Below, in pieces: positions 45,715 to 57,257 of a stretch of DNA of 64,000 bases. This DNA comes from Branchinecta lynchi (Eukaryota > Arthropoda > Branchiopoda > Anostraca > Branchinectidae), in assembly GCA_023053575.1 (NCBI GenBank), contig JAKZAP010000009.1, forward strand, positions 15,605,869-15,669,868, given 5' to 3'. The notes under the pieces are model-generated. The model searched no databases. It was not told where the DNA came from and saw only the letters and a list, made by a program, of their open reading frames with translations. The number at the start of each line of letters is the position of its first letter. Positions within the stretch are counted from its first letter, which is position 1. The position numbers were made by a program, and so were the translations under genes.

Positions 45715-45874
45715 ATCCGGATTATCGAAGCTGTGCTTGGACAGCCCATCGAGAAAATTCAACCTTCCCTGCAAGCAAAAGCTAGGCAAGACTCTTGTAG
45801 CGGCGCGAAATTTGAATTCTGGACACGTGGTAGAAGACAGAGACATCTGTGTAAAAGTTTCCAAACCATTTGGA
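45715..45874 (+). pseudogene. Sialic acid synthase-like exon, frameshifted copy
   Basis: The exon is bounded by TTTTCTTTCAG and GGA|GTAAGG. It encodes the junction between the synthase barrel and the antifreeze-like (SAF) domain of N-acetylneuraminate synthase: IRIIEAVLGQPIEKIQP, then KQKLGKTLVAARNLNSGHVV and DRDICVKVSKPFG. An 8-bp deletion relative to unit 2 (CCTTCCCTGC instead of CCTTCCGAGCTTCCCTGC) puts the two parts out of frame. No other exon of the gene is recognised in the window, so this is a partial duplicate. Family assignment is from memory of the domain and should be checked. Confidence 0.65.
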
Positions 45875-45932
45875 GTAAGGAAATTGACCATTTTCCATGT
45901 CCATGCCTGTGAGAAAGTTCAATTTGTGTAGC

Positions 45933-46626
45933 CTATTGAAACGGCCAATCTCAACAATGATCTCATGTTTTCTTGTATATGTAGCTGTAGGATCTTTTAG
46001 TTGTTAGCCTACACTGACCTTCTGAGAGAGGATGATACTGTTTGACATGGAGACTCCTGGGACAAGTCATCTTAAGGCAGTGGTGGATTGGTGATTTGCT
46101 CTATGTGTAGAACACCCGACTCTAACCTTCTTGCAACATATCTATGGTCCGACTACTAAGCAACTCGCGTTTTTCTAGCGAGTGCTTCTAGCGGATTAAG
46201 TAAGATGTGAGAATCAGTCAGGTGATCATAACATTTTATACGAAGAGGCTCCTATTAAACTACATGTTCCCGAATTAACTGACCGCAGAAATGCGTCGGT
46301 CCTAGAGGAACACTTGGCAGTCTGTTTTCTGCATATACTGCCAATTTTTCTGCCCAATTTTCACAAAATTTTATCCCGTCTTTTATTTCTGGTCATAGCT
46401 TTTGTGTTAGTTAATTTGTTTCGTTTTTGTGTAATTCTTAAATATTTTACTCCGCTTCTAGCTTTGAGCTATTTGGAAAGAAATTTGATTGATCGACTTG
46501 ACGCCTTAAACGCCTCGCCACAGCTAGGGTTTCTGATGTTGCGATTACTGTTATCTCTTACTGATTATTACTACTAGCTTTCCATGTTTTCTTTTACTTA
46601 ATTTTTATTTATTTAGCACAATCATA
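45933..46626. other. Between units; LINE-tail-like sequence
   Basis: 46330-46500 resembles the LINE 3' tail at 29268-29484 (TTATTTCTGGT, TTAGTTAATTTGTTTC, GAAATTTGATTGATCG). No gene seen. Confidence 0.45.
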
Positions 46627-47079
46627 AGGGCTGAAGTTAACTAATTTCCTGTTTTAAATATTAAGTCTGAGTTATAAACCTCGTTTGGTGATGAGTCATA
46701 CGAGTAAACTCGAGTAGCGTTTCCAATCGAACTTTAGTCCGCTAGGATCGAATTGGAGAATGGCGAATCCGACGGATCACTTTCGCTGTACCCAAAACTT
46801 GTGTACTTTCATGTCTCTGAAACGTGAACACGACAGACCTACGATAGTATGCCCAACAAATAATATACAAGGTCTCGGGCACCGACCCAATATTTACCGA
46901 AACCTGATTTTTACTATGCGCAGTGCAGTGACTGAGAGACACAGGTTCTTACCATTATCCAGCCTTAGCGAAATTTGTTGCCGGAGTGTTTAAAAACGAA
47001 TCCAAAAAAGGGATTTGATGGTTTATTGACAAAATAAAAATGAACACAAGAGACACACATAATTTCATTTTTGGTGGGT

Positions 47080-48372
47080 TTATTCTGCGGCTTCCTCTTC
47101 TTGGAAAATCATTTCAAGATAGAATGAGGCACCAGGTAAGCCCCAGGAGCCTTTTACTTTAGCGCAAGCGACGACTTCATGCTTCTGGCCCAACTTAGTA
47201 CTGATCAGGTCGCAAGTAATGTCTAGACCGCTGTTTCCTAACCATTTGATCCGGCAGGATTCTAGTTTCCATGCAACACCTCCATCTTTCCGAATTACGA
47301 CCAAGTCATGCCGATCGTCATCGTACGAATGACGATTTATAATACAGATCATCTCGGGCGTGACTAGATCTGTACAAGACGGATAGTCTTCACGAACTAT
47401 CACCCATTCCACGGTCATAATCCGGCGTTCAGCAATCTCGCTCTGGTGTCCGTATAAACCCAATCGCACCAGGGGACCAAAAATAGTCTTGGCTATCTCT
47501 TCATATTTCCCTGAACCCAAGCTCCCTTGCTCCGGAACAATTTTCTGGCTGGTCAAATGGACCCTTCTACGTATGGACGATTCCAGGTTGAAATAGAGAA
47601 GACCGAGACGGTCAAATACTACGTCTTTTTCTTCAGTCGCTAGATTCTTGGAGGTTGTTAGCTTCTTTCCGATTTCACAACTAACACGCCGGAAATCGAT
47701 AAGATTCAAAAGGGTCACGCGATCTTGAATGGGTTTCTTTGCCTCAACCCACTTCATGAAGAGCATAGTGAACGTCGTATCGGTGGCTCCATTCTTTTTC
47801 AAAGGCTCCAGAAAGTGAGAGGGAATACCTTTGGTATCCTCTACGCTGTCCAGATGGAGTGAAGTGAACTTAACGCAGCAATCTATCACAGCTGGGAGCT
47901 GTAACTGTTCACCAAGTAGCCACAAGCACACGCAGTTCTCTTCCGTTACTGAACCTGCAAGAACTTTGTCAAGGGCTTGGACAAGAGCATCTGCCCCGTA
48001 CAGGTGAGCCGCCTTGACCAGCGGCACTGCTACATTTTCGGTCAGGGAAACGCACCCTGTGTACACATAGTCAAGAAACAGCCTGAAAACGTCTACGTCG
48101 ACTTCATTCACAACAATTTCATTTGTTTTAGATTCTTTCATCCTGCTCAGTAGCATCGTCTCGAATACATGAGCTTTCGCACAGAGTACATTTTTATGGA
48201 CGAAAAAACGCTCGTTCTCGACGATTACTGTAAGGTCACAAAATACGCGGTCTTCTCTCCATTTATTGTACTTCAGTTCATAGTCGCGCGTCGCGTAGAC
48301 GACGAGAGGTTGCCTGAGGTCACTCGGAACACCATCACCTGACTTAGCTGCTTCTGCACCTAGCGAATCCAT
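47080..48372 (-). CDS. BTB/POZ-BACK domain protein 2
   Basis: 430 residues, intact. BTB fold at about residues 42-145 (VFCDLTVIVENERFFVH, VLCAKAHVFETMLLSRM, LFLDYVYTG, AAHLYGADALVQAL), BACK-like region about 148-250, and a C-terminal domain shared with protein 1 (PEMICIINR, WKLESCRIKW, DITCDLI, GQKHEVV, FYLEMIFQEE). A predicted acceptor TTTTTGCAG ends at 48381, nine bases before the ATG, as in both paralogues. The stop codon lies inside AATAAA, with a further AATAAA about 60 bases downstream. Substrate-adaptor function for CUL3 is inferred from domain content. The copy at 29.8-31.0 kb is its duplicated, damaged partner. Confidence 0.9.
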   Translation of the reverse strand: MDSLGAEAAKSGDGVPSDLRQPLVVYATRDYELKYNKWREDRVFCDLTVIVENERFFVHKNVLCAKAHVFETMLLSRMKESKTNEIVVNEVDVDVFRLFLDYVYTGCVSLTENVAVPLVKAAHLYGADALVQALDKVLAGSVTEENCVCLWLLGEQLQLPAVIDCCVKFTSLHLDSVEDTKGIPSHFLEPLKKNGATDTTFTMLFMKWVEAKKPIQDRVTLLNLIDFRRVSCEIGKKLTTSKNLATEEKDVVFDRLGLLYFNLESSIRRRVHLTSQKIVPEQGSLGSGKYEEIAKTIFGPLVRLGLYGHQSEIAERRIMTVEWVIVREDYPSCTDLVTPEMICIINRHSYDDDRHDLVVIRKDGGVAWKLESCRIKWLGNSGLDITCDLISTKLGQKHEVVACAKVKGSWGLPGASFYLEMIFQEEEAAE

Positions 48373-49108
48373 ATCTTTACCTGCAAAAAGGGGTTATATA
48401 CAGTTTCTCAAAAAGGTGGGGGGTGCTGCACCCCCCCCCCCCTTGCGACGCCCCTGCATATCAGCTAAGACTGTCAAAGTCGGATGGATTTTCCGAGACA
48501 CCATCGAGCTCACCAAAGGCATGAGATAGTCCTGTCCACCAAGTTCCTTCCTGATATCTCCACGCTATGTACCCCCCTCCCTCTCTAAATCACCCTCGGT
48601 GGCCGACTTTGACAGTTACGAAGTTCAATTGAGTCGGATCACTCGTTCGAGTGTACTGCATGCAATGTTGCCAGGTGTAGTGATGAATCACCAAACGTGG
48701 TGATTTCGAGGACCGAAAGTGAGGTAGTGATTTTCTGATCAAATTTAGCATTACGTAGTGATTTTCGACTATATGCTCGCGTTATAGAATTTATTTGAAA
48801 ATGGAAGGGGCAGGAGCACTGTACGTGGGTACGTGATCTTCTGAAAGTGAGGGATTTATCCGTGATAACAGGGAATCTAAAGGAGCTAGAATGTATTTTT
48901 CAAGATAAATAGCCTAGGTATAATTCATAAAAAGTCTGAATTGGATCTGATTTTTAGACACATCAAATTGTCCGATGGAGCAGCTTTAAACAAAAATAAT
49001 TAATGTATCGTTTACAACCGAAAAAATGAGAAGTCATCACTTTAAGAGGTATCTGCCTATTGATTTTAACCAGGCAACACGAAGATAGGGAATGTTGCTG
49101 CTGCTGGC

Positions 49109-49450
49109 TTGTCCATGCATTCTTGTGAATCAAAGTTTTCCCTTTTCAAAATAAGATGTAAAGCTACAGGAGGGGTCGCTGACCATGAATTAAAAAAAAA
49201 CTCAAAAGGTACACGGAAATTTATGTGTACCGTCGTCCTAATTAGCAGAGGAGAAAATTTGCATCTCGACAGTTCGAAAATGAAAACAGTACATTATTGT
49301 AGTATGGGAAAGGCCAGAAAGTTTTGCCGAAACTCAGGACATAAATTGCCCATTGTCTCAGTCCCCCAATTGTCCACAATCACAGTTGATGGCAAGCCGT
49401 CAATTAAAACAAAACTGATGAAAACATCACTCGCGTTCTTCTCGATTTAA
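49109..49450 (+). CDS. Hypothetical small ORF in spacer X
   Basis: 113 codons; the copy in unit 1 (34257-34484) keeps the last 75 but the upstream part is out of frame or interrupted. The protein is basic with several Cys (MKTVHYCSMGKARKFCRN). I recognise no family. The conservation may only reflect recent duplication. Confidence 0.2.
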   Translation: MSMHSCESKFSLFKIRCKATGGVADHELKKNSKGTRKFMCTVVLISRGENLHLDSSKMKTVHYCSMGKARKFCRNSGHKLPIVSVPQLSTITVDGKPSIKTKLMKTSLAFFSI

Positions 49451-52200
49451 AAGCTAGAAGTATTCTTAATGTCCTGGACAGCTCCTTCAACCCATCACTG
49501 CATCAGACATGTGATCCAATACATTTCATTTTGTCATTACTTATATATTACTTATGTCAAGTCCGGAGATTCAATACCATGACCGAGTTTCTGCCTACAT
49601 CAGACAACCATATCGCTGTCCCAGGAACCCTGAATTTCAATGTTTTACTTAAATATTACGCTTAGTTATTGCAGCAATTTGTAAAAATCGACCGCGTATT
49701 TCCTCGTTTTATATTTTATTTAAGAATCGGGAAAAAAAAATTGCGTAGTGATTTTTGGCACCCAAAAGTATTTTTTCGCGTCAATTAAAGTACTTTTCTG
49801 TCTCGGCGACCTGGCAACACGGCCTGCATGTCGCATGCAGTCCTGGATTGTCCTCCCTTGCGTAGCACAAGACTCCGGATTCCCCCTCCATCTATTATTT
49901 GTTGTTAGCTATGTAAGTGAGTGCGTTTCTTAGAGTTTTTGTTGCCATGGCCCTCTGGCTTTTTTGGTAAATTATATTCTATTCTATTCCCCCCTGGGTG
50001 ACGGGACCCGCGAGATGGCAGTTTCCTAGTCAATCTGGCAGTTTTCCTAATACGCCTGACAAGCCGCATCGTCTTAACTCGTCTGGAAGTACCCTTATTC
50101 GCGACCATCCGACCGACAGAATAACGCCTGTAGGGCACTTTAGCCGAAGGTGTCATACAAGAATTCAACAATCGAAGTTAAGCCGTCCCGAGTAAGTACA
50201 ATACCTCTACGGAGAGGCATTACTAACCAAAAATAGTTTGGGTGGGCAACGCATTTATCGACTGGCTAGTCATTTTTGACAACTGACTGTTTTTAAGAAA
50301 AAAACATTTTTTTTTACGAAGAATCGACTGGTTTTCAGAAAAAAACGACCGTTCTTAAAAAAAATTGACTATTTTAACGAATAACCGACTGTTCTCAAGA
50401 AAAATCGACTATTTCAACAAGAACGGACTGTTTCCAAGAAACAAATCAACTGTTGTTCTTTGCCTCAATTTTTTTTTACCGACAAATATGGGGGGGGGGG
50501 TCCCCCCTCCCACCCCATACCTGATGCCCGTGCATCTACCGTAGTACGACTGAAACTATGCAAAATAAGTATGCATGCCCTAGGCCCGAAATCAAGTGGG
50601 AAGGACTCGAGGAAGGTAATCGAAAGCTACAGGAAGCTCGAAAGCTCCTGAGCGACTTACCACGGGACCTTATGACTCTTCTATCAAAAATCCTTTCAGA
50701 ACTTAAATGCAGCATACCGTACAATACAGCTCGTTCAAATTAACTACCTAGAAGCTAGAACACACAGACTCGAAATAAAAATCGATTGACAACTGCGCAC
50801 CGGCTGGACTGACGATCTTTGAACTGAACTGGTTGCTGATTCTGACTTGGACAGTTGGACCTGAATGGATGAATTGGGATGGGATGAGTCATAGCCGACC
50901 GTGGACTCTCCCACAAGGACCACAAGCAAGGAAGCGAGCATAACCGACCAATCAAATTCTAGAACAAGGAATCGAGAAGCGCTGGCTCCTGCTCTCTTGG
51001 ATCAAAAACCGGTACTGAGAGTCTACTACATAGATGGTGCAGTCTTTGTTTTGGAATTTGGACTAGCACGATTCGATCATTGTCAAGGAGGGTATGACGG
51101 ACAAAAGATGAAAGAGTTTACACGTCACTGTTACATGTCGACCTGGTTAAAATGATGTCAAACCCAACATGCATATATTAGGAAACGCCGGGTTTCACTA
51201 GCCCTATAGTAAATCTCGCGTTTTTTAGCGTCTCTGAAGGTCTGTAATCAAACAATCAACTGGGATGGAAAAGATCTTTAGCAGTTCGGAAATATTTATA
51301 TAAGAAACGGACCGATTCTCACATAAATCCATATTTGCTAGAGATCTTTTCAAGCCCCAATACGTGCGTAAGATACGATCAGATGTCCTACTGGGAAACG
51401 AGTACTGTAGTTAAGCTCTCACAATAGAAGGAACATTGATTATTGCACCATAACGTACTATATGGAAAAGTGATACACGCTAGCAAGTCCTTTAATCAGG
51501 TCAGTACAGTTTCCCAAAAGCTGAGGAGTAGTCTAGAAATAATAGATCAATGTTCATCTTTGTGCAAGCAGTTGATGACGGCCAGCCGTTTTTGTTGTGT
51601 CTAAAACATAAGGAGGGTAAAAATTTAAAGTGTAGCGAACTTGTGGTGGTAGAGAATAATCTGCTCAATCCAAAGTTGCGACACAGTTTCACTTTACTCG
51701 ATACCTTGTTTCTATGTTTGAAATTCTTCAATTTCGTTTGTATCTGTGTTTATAGGATCTATTTCAAATTTGCCGAATATCTCCTGCATTTCCCCCAGTG
51801 GGCCAATAAGTCCTTGTTGTCACAGAAATTCTAACTTATACTGTTGCAAAGATTTTTGATGAAAGAGTGTACGATTTCAAATCTTCCACTGGTTAACTGA
51901 ACCCCTATTGGTCTTCCCTGTTCGTGCGATTTGGCAGTATCTTTTTATGTTATGTTCAATGTAAACATTAACTTCTTGTGTTGTCTTTTTGTTGTACTAC
52001 GTTATTTGGCCGCCATTGTTTGTTCTTGTCGGGTAAGAACACAATCGAATTGGAATACGATTCTGTATTTTCTTGGTAGATCTTTATTCTGTACTTGAGT
52101 CATGGAGAGGAACACTGGTAGCTCGGACTGGAAATCAGGGACGGGGGCAACCCAGACTGGAATTCCTATCAGGATGTTGAAATCCATACGATGAGATTGG

Positions 52201-52211
52201 AGTTTGTTCCA
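52201..52211 (+). repeat. Empty target site of the Penelope insertion
   Basis: AGTTTGTTCCA in single copy, flanked by GATGAGATTGG and CGTTGTGATGG, which in unit 1 lie on opposite sides of the 5.9 kb insertion. Confidence 0.9.
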
Positions 52212-53000
52212 CGTTGTGATGGAAATGTAAAGACCTAATTCCCCCTCCCTCCACTCCCCCACGGTGGTCGGATCGGGAAAGTGGCTATTTCCCACTTAGT
52301 TTGGTCGGGTCCCTAATATGCCTGCCAAGTTTCATCGTCCTACCACTTCTGTAAGTAACCTAACTCGAGAATAGTGGCCTGACCGAGCGACAGACAGACC
52401 GAAAAGTGAAGGGTATATGATACTTGGGCGAAGCTGCAAGTACCATAAAAACCTAACCGCGAAAACCTGATCGTCTCCGCGGTAGCCGGTAGCTCCACGT
52501 TCTGTCTTATAGCTCAGGAGCAGAAGACTGGTACCTGATCGTGGTTCGTCTTTTCTCTCCAGAGTGGCGAAACACAAAGTACGTAACTTTACGGCATTTA
52601 AACATATTTGACATGCAGAAGTCGCTTCACAAATAGCTTGGCCGCAAGTCTGTAATGGCATCATATTTATACTTTGCCTAGACTGTGAAACTCGAGCTGA
52701 AATAATTAGCAAATTAAGCTGGATCGAAATGAGCTCTACGGGAAAATTATTATTTTAGTTAAAAAAAAAGAAGACTGGTAACTCGGACAGGAGATCAGGT
52801 TCGGGGATCCCAAACTGCTATTTAGGCCCGGATATCCAGATCCATACGAAAAAGAATATATTTCTTCAATTGACTGACGGATATCTAAAAAACTTAGCCG
52901 GGGAAACCTGATCGTCTATTCGCGTCATGAGAAAAACTTATGTGCTGCAGTCGTGTATGCCGTCAGTTTCTTCGAATTAAATCTGCCACTTTTCTTTCAG

Positions 53001-53144
53001 ATCCGGATTATCGAAGCTGTGCTTGGACAGCCCATCGAGAAAATTCAACCTTCCGAGCTTCCCTGCAAGCAAAAGCTAGGCAGGACTCTTGTAGCGGCGC
53101 AAAATTTGAATTCTGGACACGTGGTAACAGACAGAGACATCTGT
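53001..53144 (+). pseudogene. Sialic acid synthase-like exon, in-frame but cut by satellite
   Basis: Preceded by the same TTTTCTTTCAG acceptor. It reads in frame through IRIIEAVLGQPIEKIQPSEL, PCKQKLGRTLVAAQNLNSG and HVVTDRDIC, then homology to the unit 1 copy ends at 53144, before the donor, where CAACTG satellite begins. This is the better preserved reading of the exon but lacks its 3' end. Confidence 0.65.
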
Positions 53145-53817
53145 CCCGTATGGAAATAATTAAGCTGTTTACAGTTGTTAACGACTGTTTACAACTGTTA
53201 ACGACTGTTTACAGTTGAATTCAATTGTAAACAGCTGTTAACAGCCTAATACAGTTGATTCCAGTTGTGATTTTACAACTGTTTTTTTACAGTTGGATTT
53301 AAACAGCTGGTTCCAGTTGTTTTTAACTGTAAACAACTGTTTACAGGTTCATACAGTTGATTCCAGTTGTTTTTTTACAGTTGTCTTTTTACAGTTTCAG
53401 TAAACAACTGGTTCTAACTGTTTTTAAGTGTAAACAACTGTTCACAGCTTAATACAGTTGATTCCAGTTGTTTTTTTACAATTGTCTTTTTACAGTTGGA
53501 TGTTAACAATTGGTTCCAACTGTTTTAACTGTAAACAATTGTATTATTCACGCGACTTGAAAAAAAGAACTGTAATTTTACAACCATCTTTATGCAGTTG
53601 TTTTTTTACAATTGTCTTTTTACAGTTGGATATAAAGAACTGGTTCCAACTGTTTTCAACTGTAGACAACTGGTCACAGCTTAATACAGTTGATTTCAGT
53701 TGTTTTTTACAATTGTCTTTTTACAGTTGGATATAAACAACTGGTTCCAATTGTTTTTAACTGTAAACAATTGTATTATTCACCCGAGTTGAAAAAACAA
53801 CTGGAATTTTACAACTA

Positions 53818-55165
53818 ACACAACACCTCCAACTTCTGTTTCAAATTTGTTTATGCCAGGGTTTGGTTCCGAATAGTTTCCTCTCGGGTACTGTAACATC
53901 GGTGATTAAACGAGGGAAAGACACAGACCTTTGCAAAAGCTATCGACCAATTACAGTTTCTTGTACCATAAGCAAAATCCTGGAATACGTCCTTCTTCCA
54001 GAATTAATTGAAAAATGTCGTTTTGGTTCAATGCAACTTGGATTCCGTTCGAGCGCCAGTTCTGCGCACGCTCATCACATATTAACAAAAATGATGAAGC
54101 AGGCTACCCGCGAGAAGTCTGCTATTCATATATGTTCTATAGATATAGCTGGTGCTTTTGACAATATAACGCATTCTCAGGCCCTCTTCTCTCTCATTAC
54201 TTCTGGCGTGAATCTGTCTGTTGTCAGTCTGTTAAAATTTTGGTATGGTCATTCCTCAGTAAGGTTTAAATGGCAAGGTAGCTTGTCAGAGATTATTCCT
54301 GTCCGAACTGGTGTTCGCCAAGGGGGAGTCTTATCTCCCTACATTTTCAAATCGGCCATATCTTCTTGTCTCAGTTCTTTACACCCTGCTTACTTTTATA
54401 AAGACCATGCCTTCAGCTACATAGCTTACGCGGACGACTTGCTCTTAGTAAGCCGTACCCGATCCACACTCACCAAAAATGTCTTTAAGCTGTCGTCGGA
54501 ACTTCTCAAAATCGGTCTTGAAGTTAACCTTTCAAAATGTGAGTACCTGCATTTCAACCCTTCGTCAAATCGTTTGAATGCTAATTCTTCTATCTCTCTT
54601 GGATCGTTCGTCGTCAGATCAACAGAATCTCTACGATGGCTTGGCATAACATTCAAATCCTCGTTGTCAAAATTTTGCTCTTCGGTTGTTCAAGAAGTTT
54701 CTAGATCAATCCGTACCGCCTATGGGCGCATCGTCCCCAACCGGGGGCGCTATAATCGTAAAGCTTTGGGAAAATTGTACAGCACCTTCTGCGCTCCTTC
54801 TATACTATTTCGTTCTGGTGTCACTCATGTTCTGCGAAAGAAGGAGATAAAAAAGATGAGATCATGTTATTTTAAATATGCAAAGCACCTGCTCCACTTG
54901 TCGAAATTATGCCATAACCATACTTTGACGGAGAAGTTCAAAATTCAAGATGCAAGTGTTACCCTTTTGGATGTTTCTTCGTCGCTATCAAAAATCATCG
55001 ACAACAGAACCCAACCAGCGCACGACCTTCTACACTGCTTCCTGGCCGACGATTGAAATTAAGTGTCTTTTTGTGTATGTTTATGTGTTTTATTTATTTT
55101 CTTCATTTACTCCGCTTTCTGAAAACGGCGGGTTATAAATAAATTACTTACTTACTTACTTACTT
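53818..55165 (+). mobile_element. LINE insertion in the satellite, with TTAC tail
   Basis: Flanking satellite reads ACAACTA...ACTATCTTTATG, whereas uninterrupted units read ACAACTATCTTTATG (57098-57112), so the insert is bounded by ACTA on both sides. It ends in about five ACTT repeats after AAATAAATTACTT. It is 5'-truncated. Confidence 0.85.
53863..55056 (+). CDS. LINE reverse transcriptase (5'-truncated, intact frame)
   Basis: 397 codons without a stop and no upstream ATG. RT blocks in order: KSYRPITVSCTISKILE (about 25-42), QLGFRSSASSAHAHHIL, CSIDIAGAFDNITH, VRTGVRQGGVLSPYIF, and the catalytic YIAYADDLLLVSR (about residue 190), then the thumb and a C-terminal region whose last third matches the fragment at 11441-11740. 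The endonuclease and RT N terminus are absent. The frame being intact suggests recent insertion, though the copy cannot mobilise itself. Confidence 0.9.
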   Translation: MVPNSFLSGTVTSVIKRGKDTDLCKSYRPITVSCTISKILEYVLLPELIEKCRFGSMQLGFRSSASSAHAHHILTKMMKQATREKSAIHICSIDIAGAFDNITHSQALFSLITSGVNLSVVSLLKFWYGHSSVRFKWQGSLSEIIPVRTGVRQGGVLSPYIFKSAISSCLSSLHPAYFYKDHAFSYIAYADDLLLVSRTRSTLTKNVFKLSSELLKIGLEVNLSKCEYLHFNPSSNRLNANSSISLGSFVVRSTESLRWLGITFKSSLSKFCSSVVQEVSRSIRTAYGRIVPNRGRYNRKALGKLYSTFCAPSILFRSGVTHVLRKKEIKKMRSCYFKYAKHLLHLSKLCHNHTLTEKFKIQDASVTLLDVSSSLSKIIDNRTQPAHDLLHCFLADD

Positions 55166-55892
55166 ACTATCTTTATGCAGTTGTTTTTTTACAATTGTCT
55201 TTTTACAGTTGGATATAAACAACTGGTTCCAACTGTTTTTAACTGTAAACAACTGTTTACAGGTTCATACAGTCGATTCCAGTTGTTTTTTTACAGTTGT
55301 CTTTTTACAGTTTCAGTAAACAACTGGTTCTAACTGTTTTTAAGTGTAAACAACTGTTCACAGCTTAATACAGCTGATTCCAGTTGTTTTTTTACAATTG
55401 TCTTTTTACAGTTGGATGTTAACAATTGGTTCCAACTGTTTTAACTGTAAACAATTGTATTATTCACGCGACTTGAAAAAAAGACCTGTAATTTTACAAC
55501 CATCTTTATGCAGTTGTTTTTTTACAATTGTCTTTTTACAGTTGGATAGAAAGAACTGGTTCCAACTGTGTTCGACTGTAGAGAACTGGTCACAGCTTAA
55601 TACAATTGATTCCAGTTGTTTTTTTACAATTGTTTTTTTTACAGTTGGATGTAAACAATTGGTTCCAATTGTTTTTAAATGTAAACAACTGTATTATTCA
55701 CCCGACTTGAAAAAACAACTGGATTTTACAACCATCTTTCTGCAGTTGTTTTTTTACAATTGTCTTTTTACAGTTGGATATAAACAACTGGTTCCAACTG
55801 TTTTTACTGTAATCAACTGTTCACAGCTTAATACAGTTGAATCCAGTTGTTGTTGTTTTTCAACTGTTTTTTTATATTTCTCTGTATATAAA

Positions 55893-56455
55893 TTTTTTTT
55901 TTAATTATTATTTTGAATATGTCTCTGTACTTTTTCGCTGCGAACGAGCGGAGGTTAGTAGCTTCGCGCCACATAACGTTTCGTTACCTCTATGATTAGC
56001 TATGTCGCTGTGACGCCGCCGTGAAGAAACGTAGAAGGCAAAGCTGATCGGTTCTCTAGACGCGCTAAGAAGCGTTCAGTGCGCGGAGTGCGCCTCTTGC
56101 AATTTCTTTCTCTGTGATCAGCAACAGCGAAGACGGAAGACGGAAATACTGCAGTAGTATATGCAGTATTTAGCGTTCTAGCCTTTTAATCCTGCATCGG
56201 ATTATAACTCTCCAAATTCGGATTTTAATTCTCCGAATTAGGAATAAAAATGTCCGAAATCGGTGACGCACAACCGATAAAGGAGGGACTTTTTAAAATA
56301 GACGGGTAAAAAGCTACGGTATAAATACCTCTAGGTCCTTTTGCCGGGGTATTCATAGTCGCTGCATAGTACCAAGACAGAGGTTCTGTCTGATTATTTG
56401 TTCTTGCTACAACTGGTTGTCATCATCCGAATACATTTGATTTTTTTCTTTACAA
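55893..56455 (+). repeat. Promoter-like module in satellite, copy 1
   Basis: A non-CAACTG block nearly identical to 57258-57825. It includes paired CTCCAAATTCGGATT / CTCCGAATTAGGAAT phrases, GACGGGTAAAAAGC, a TATAAATAC box at 56320 and, about 25 bp on, GTATTCATAGTCGC, which resembles an initiator. No coding frame. It may be an LTR-like or other promoter caught in the array. Confidence 0.6.
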
Positions 56456-57257
56456 TTTTTTTTTCATTCTAGGTTCAATGTAAAGAACTGGTTACAACTG
56501 TTTTTAACTGTAAACTAATTCACAGCTTAATACAGTTGCTTCCAGTTGTTTTTTACAATTGTCTTTTTACAGTTGGATGTTAACAAGTGGTTCCAACTGT
56601 TTTTAACTGTAAACAATTGTATTATTCACGTGACTTGAAAAAAAACAACTGTAATTTTACAACCATCTTTATGCAGTGTTTTTCTACAGTTGTATTTTTG
56701 CAGTTGGATATAAACAACTGGTTCCAACTGTTTTCAACTGTTGACAACTGGTCACAGCTTAACTTTACAGTTGATTCCAGTTGTTTTTTTACAATTGTCT
56801 TTTTACAGTTGGATGTAAACAATTGGTTCCAATTGTTTTTAAATGTAAACAGTTGTAGTATTCACCCGACTTGAAAAAAAACCTGTAATTTTACAACCAT
56901 CTTTATGCAGTTTTTTTTTTTACAATTGTCTTTTTACAGTTGGATATAAAGAACTGGTTCCAACTGTTTTCAACTGTAGACAACTGGTCACAGCTTAATA
57001 CAGTTGATTTTAGTTGTTTTTTTACAATTGGATGCCAATTGTTTTAAACTGTAAACAATTGTATTATTCACCCGACTTGAAAAAACAACTGGAATTTTAC
57101 AACTATCTTTATGCAGTTGTTTTTTTACAAATGTCTTTTTACAGTTGGATATAAACAAATGGTTTCAACTGTTGTTAACTGTAATAAACTGTTCACAGCT
57201 TAATACAGTTGATTCCAGTTTTTTTTTTTTTTCAACTGTTTTTTTTTATGTTTCTCT

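Larger units (their letters stand above)
29059..45932. repeat. Segmental duplication unit 1 (interrupted)
   Basis: Segments 29059-31003, 33478-34614, 36143-37588, 37821-38973 and 44907-45932 align in order to 46627-53144. They hold the BTB copy, spacer X, spacer Y and the sialic-acid-synthase-like exon. Insertions absent from unit 2 are a LINE tail (29268-29484), 31004-33477, a TIR element, a MITE, and the nested Penelope stack. Confidence 0.85.
46627..53144. repeat. Segmental duplication unit 2 (mostly uninterrupted)
   Basis: A 6.5 kb block with BTB gene, spacer X, spacer Y and the sialic-acid-synthase-like exon, in the same order and orientation as unit 1. It has a 48-bp G/C-run sequence at 48409-48457 where unit 1 has 2.5 kb. 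It stops abruptly inside the exon at a satellite array. Confidence 0.85.

Noticed and set aside
52332..52712. 126-codon minus-strand frame in spacer Y (also 45038-45418)
   Set aside because: Open in both units, but they are near-identical DNA; part covers a family H relic and no domain is recognisable.
55140..55168. TTAC repeat as a telomere or interstitial telomere
   Set aside because: It is the 3' tail of a LINE, directly followed by the satellite target site.
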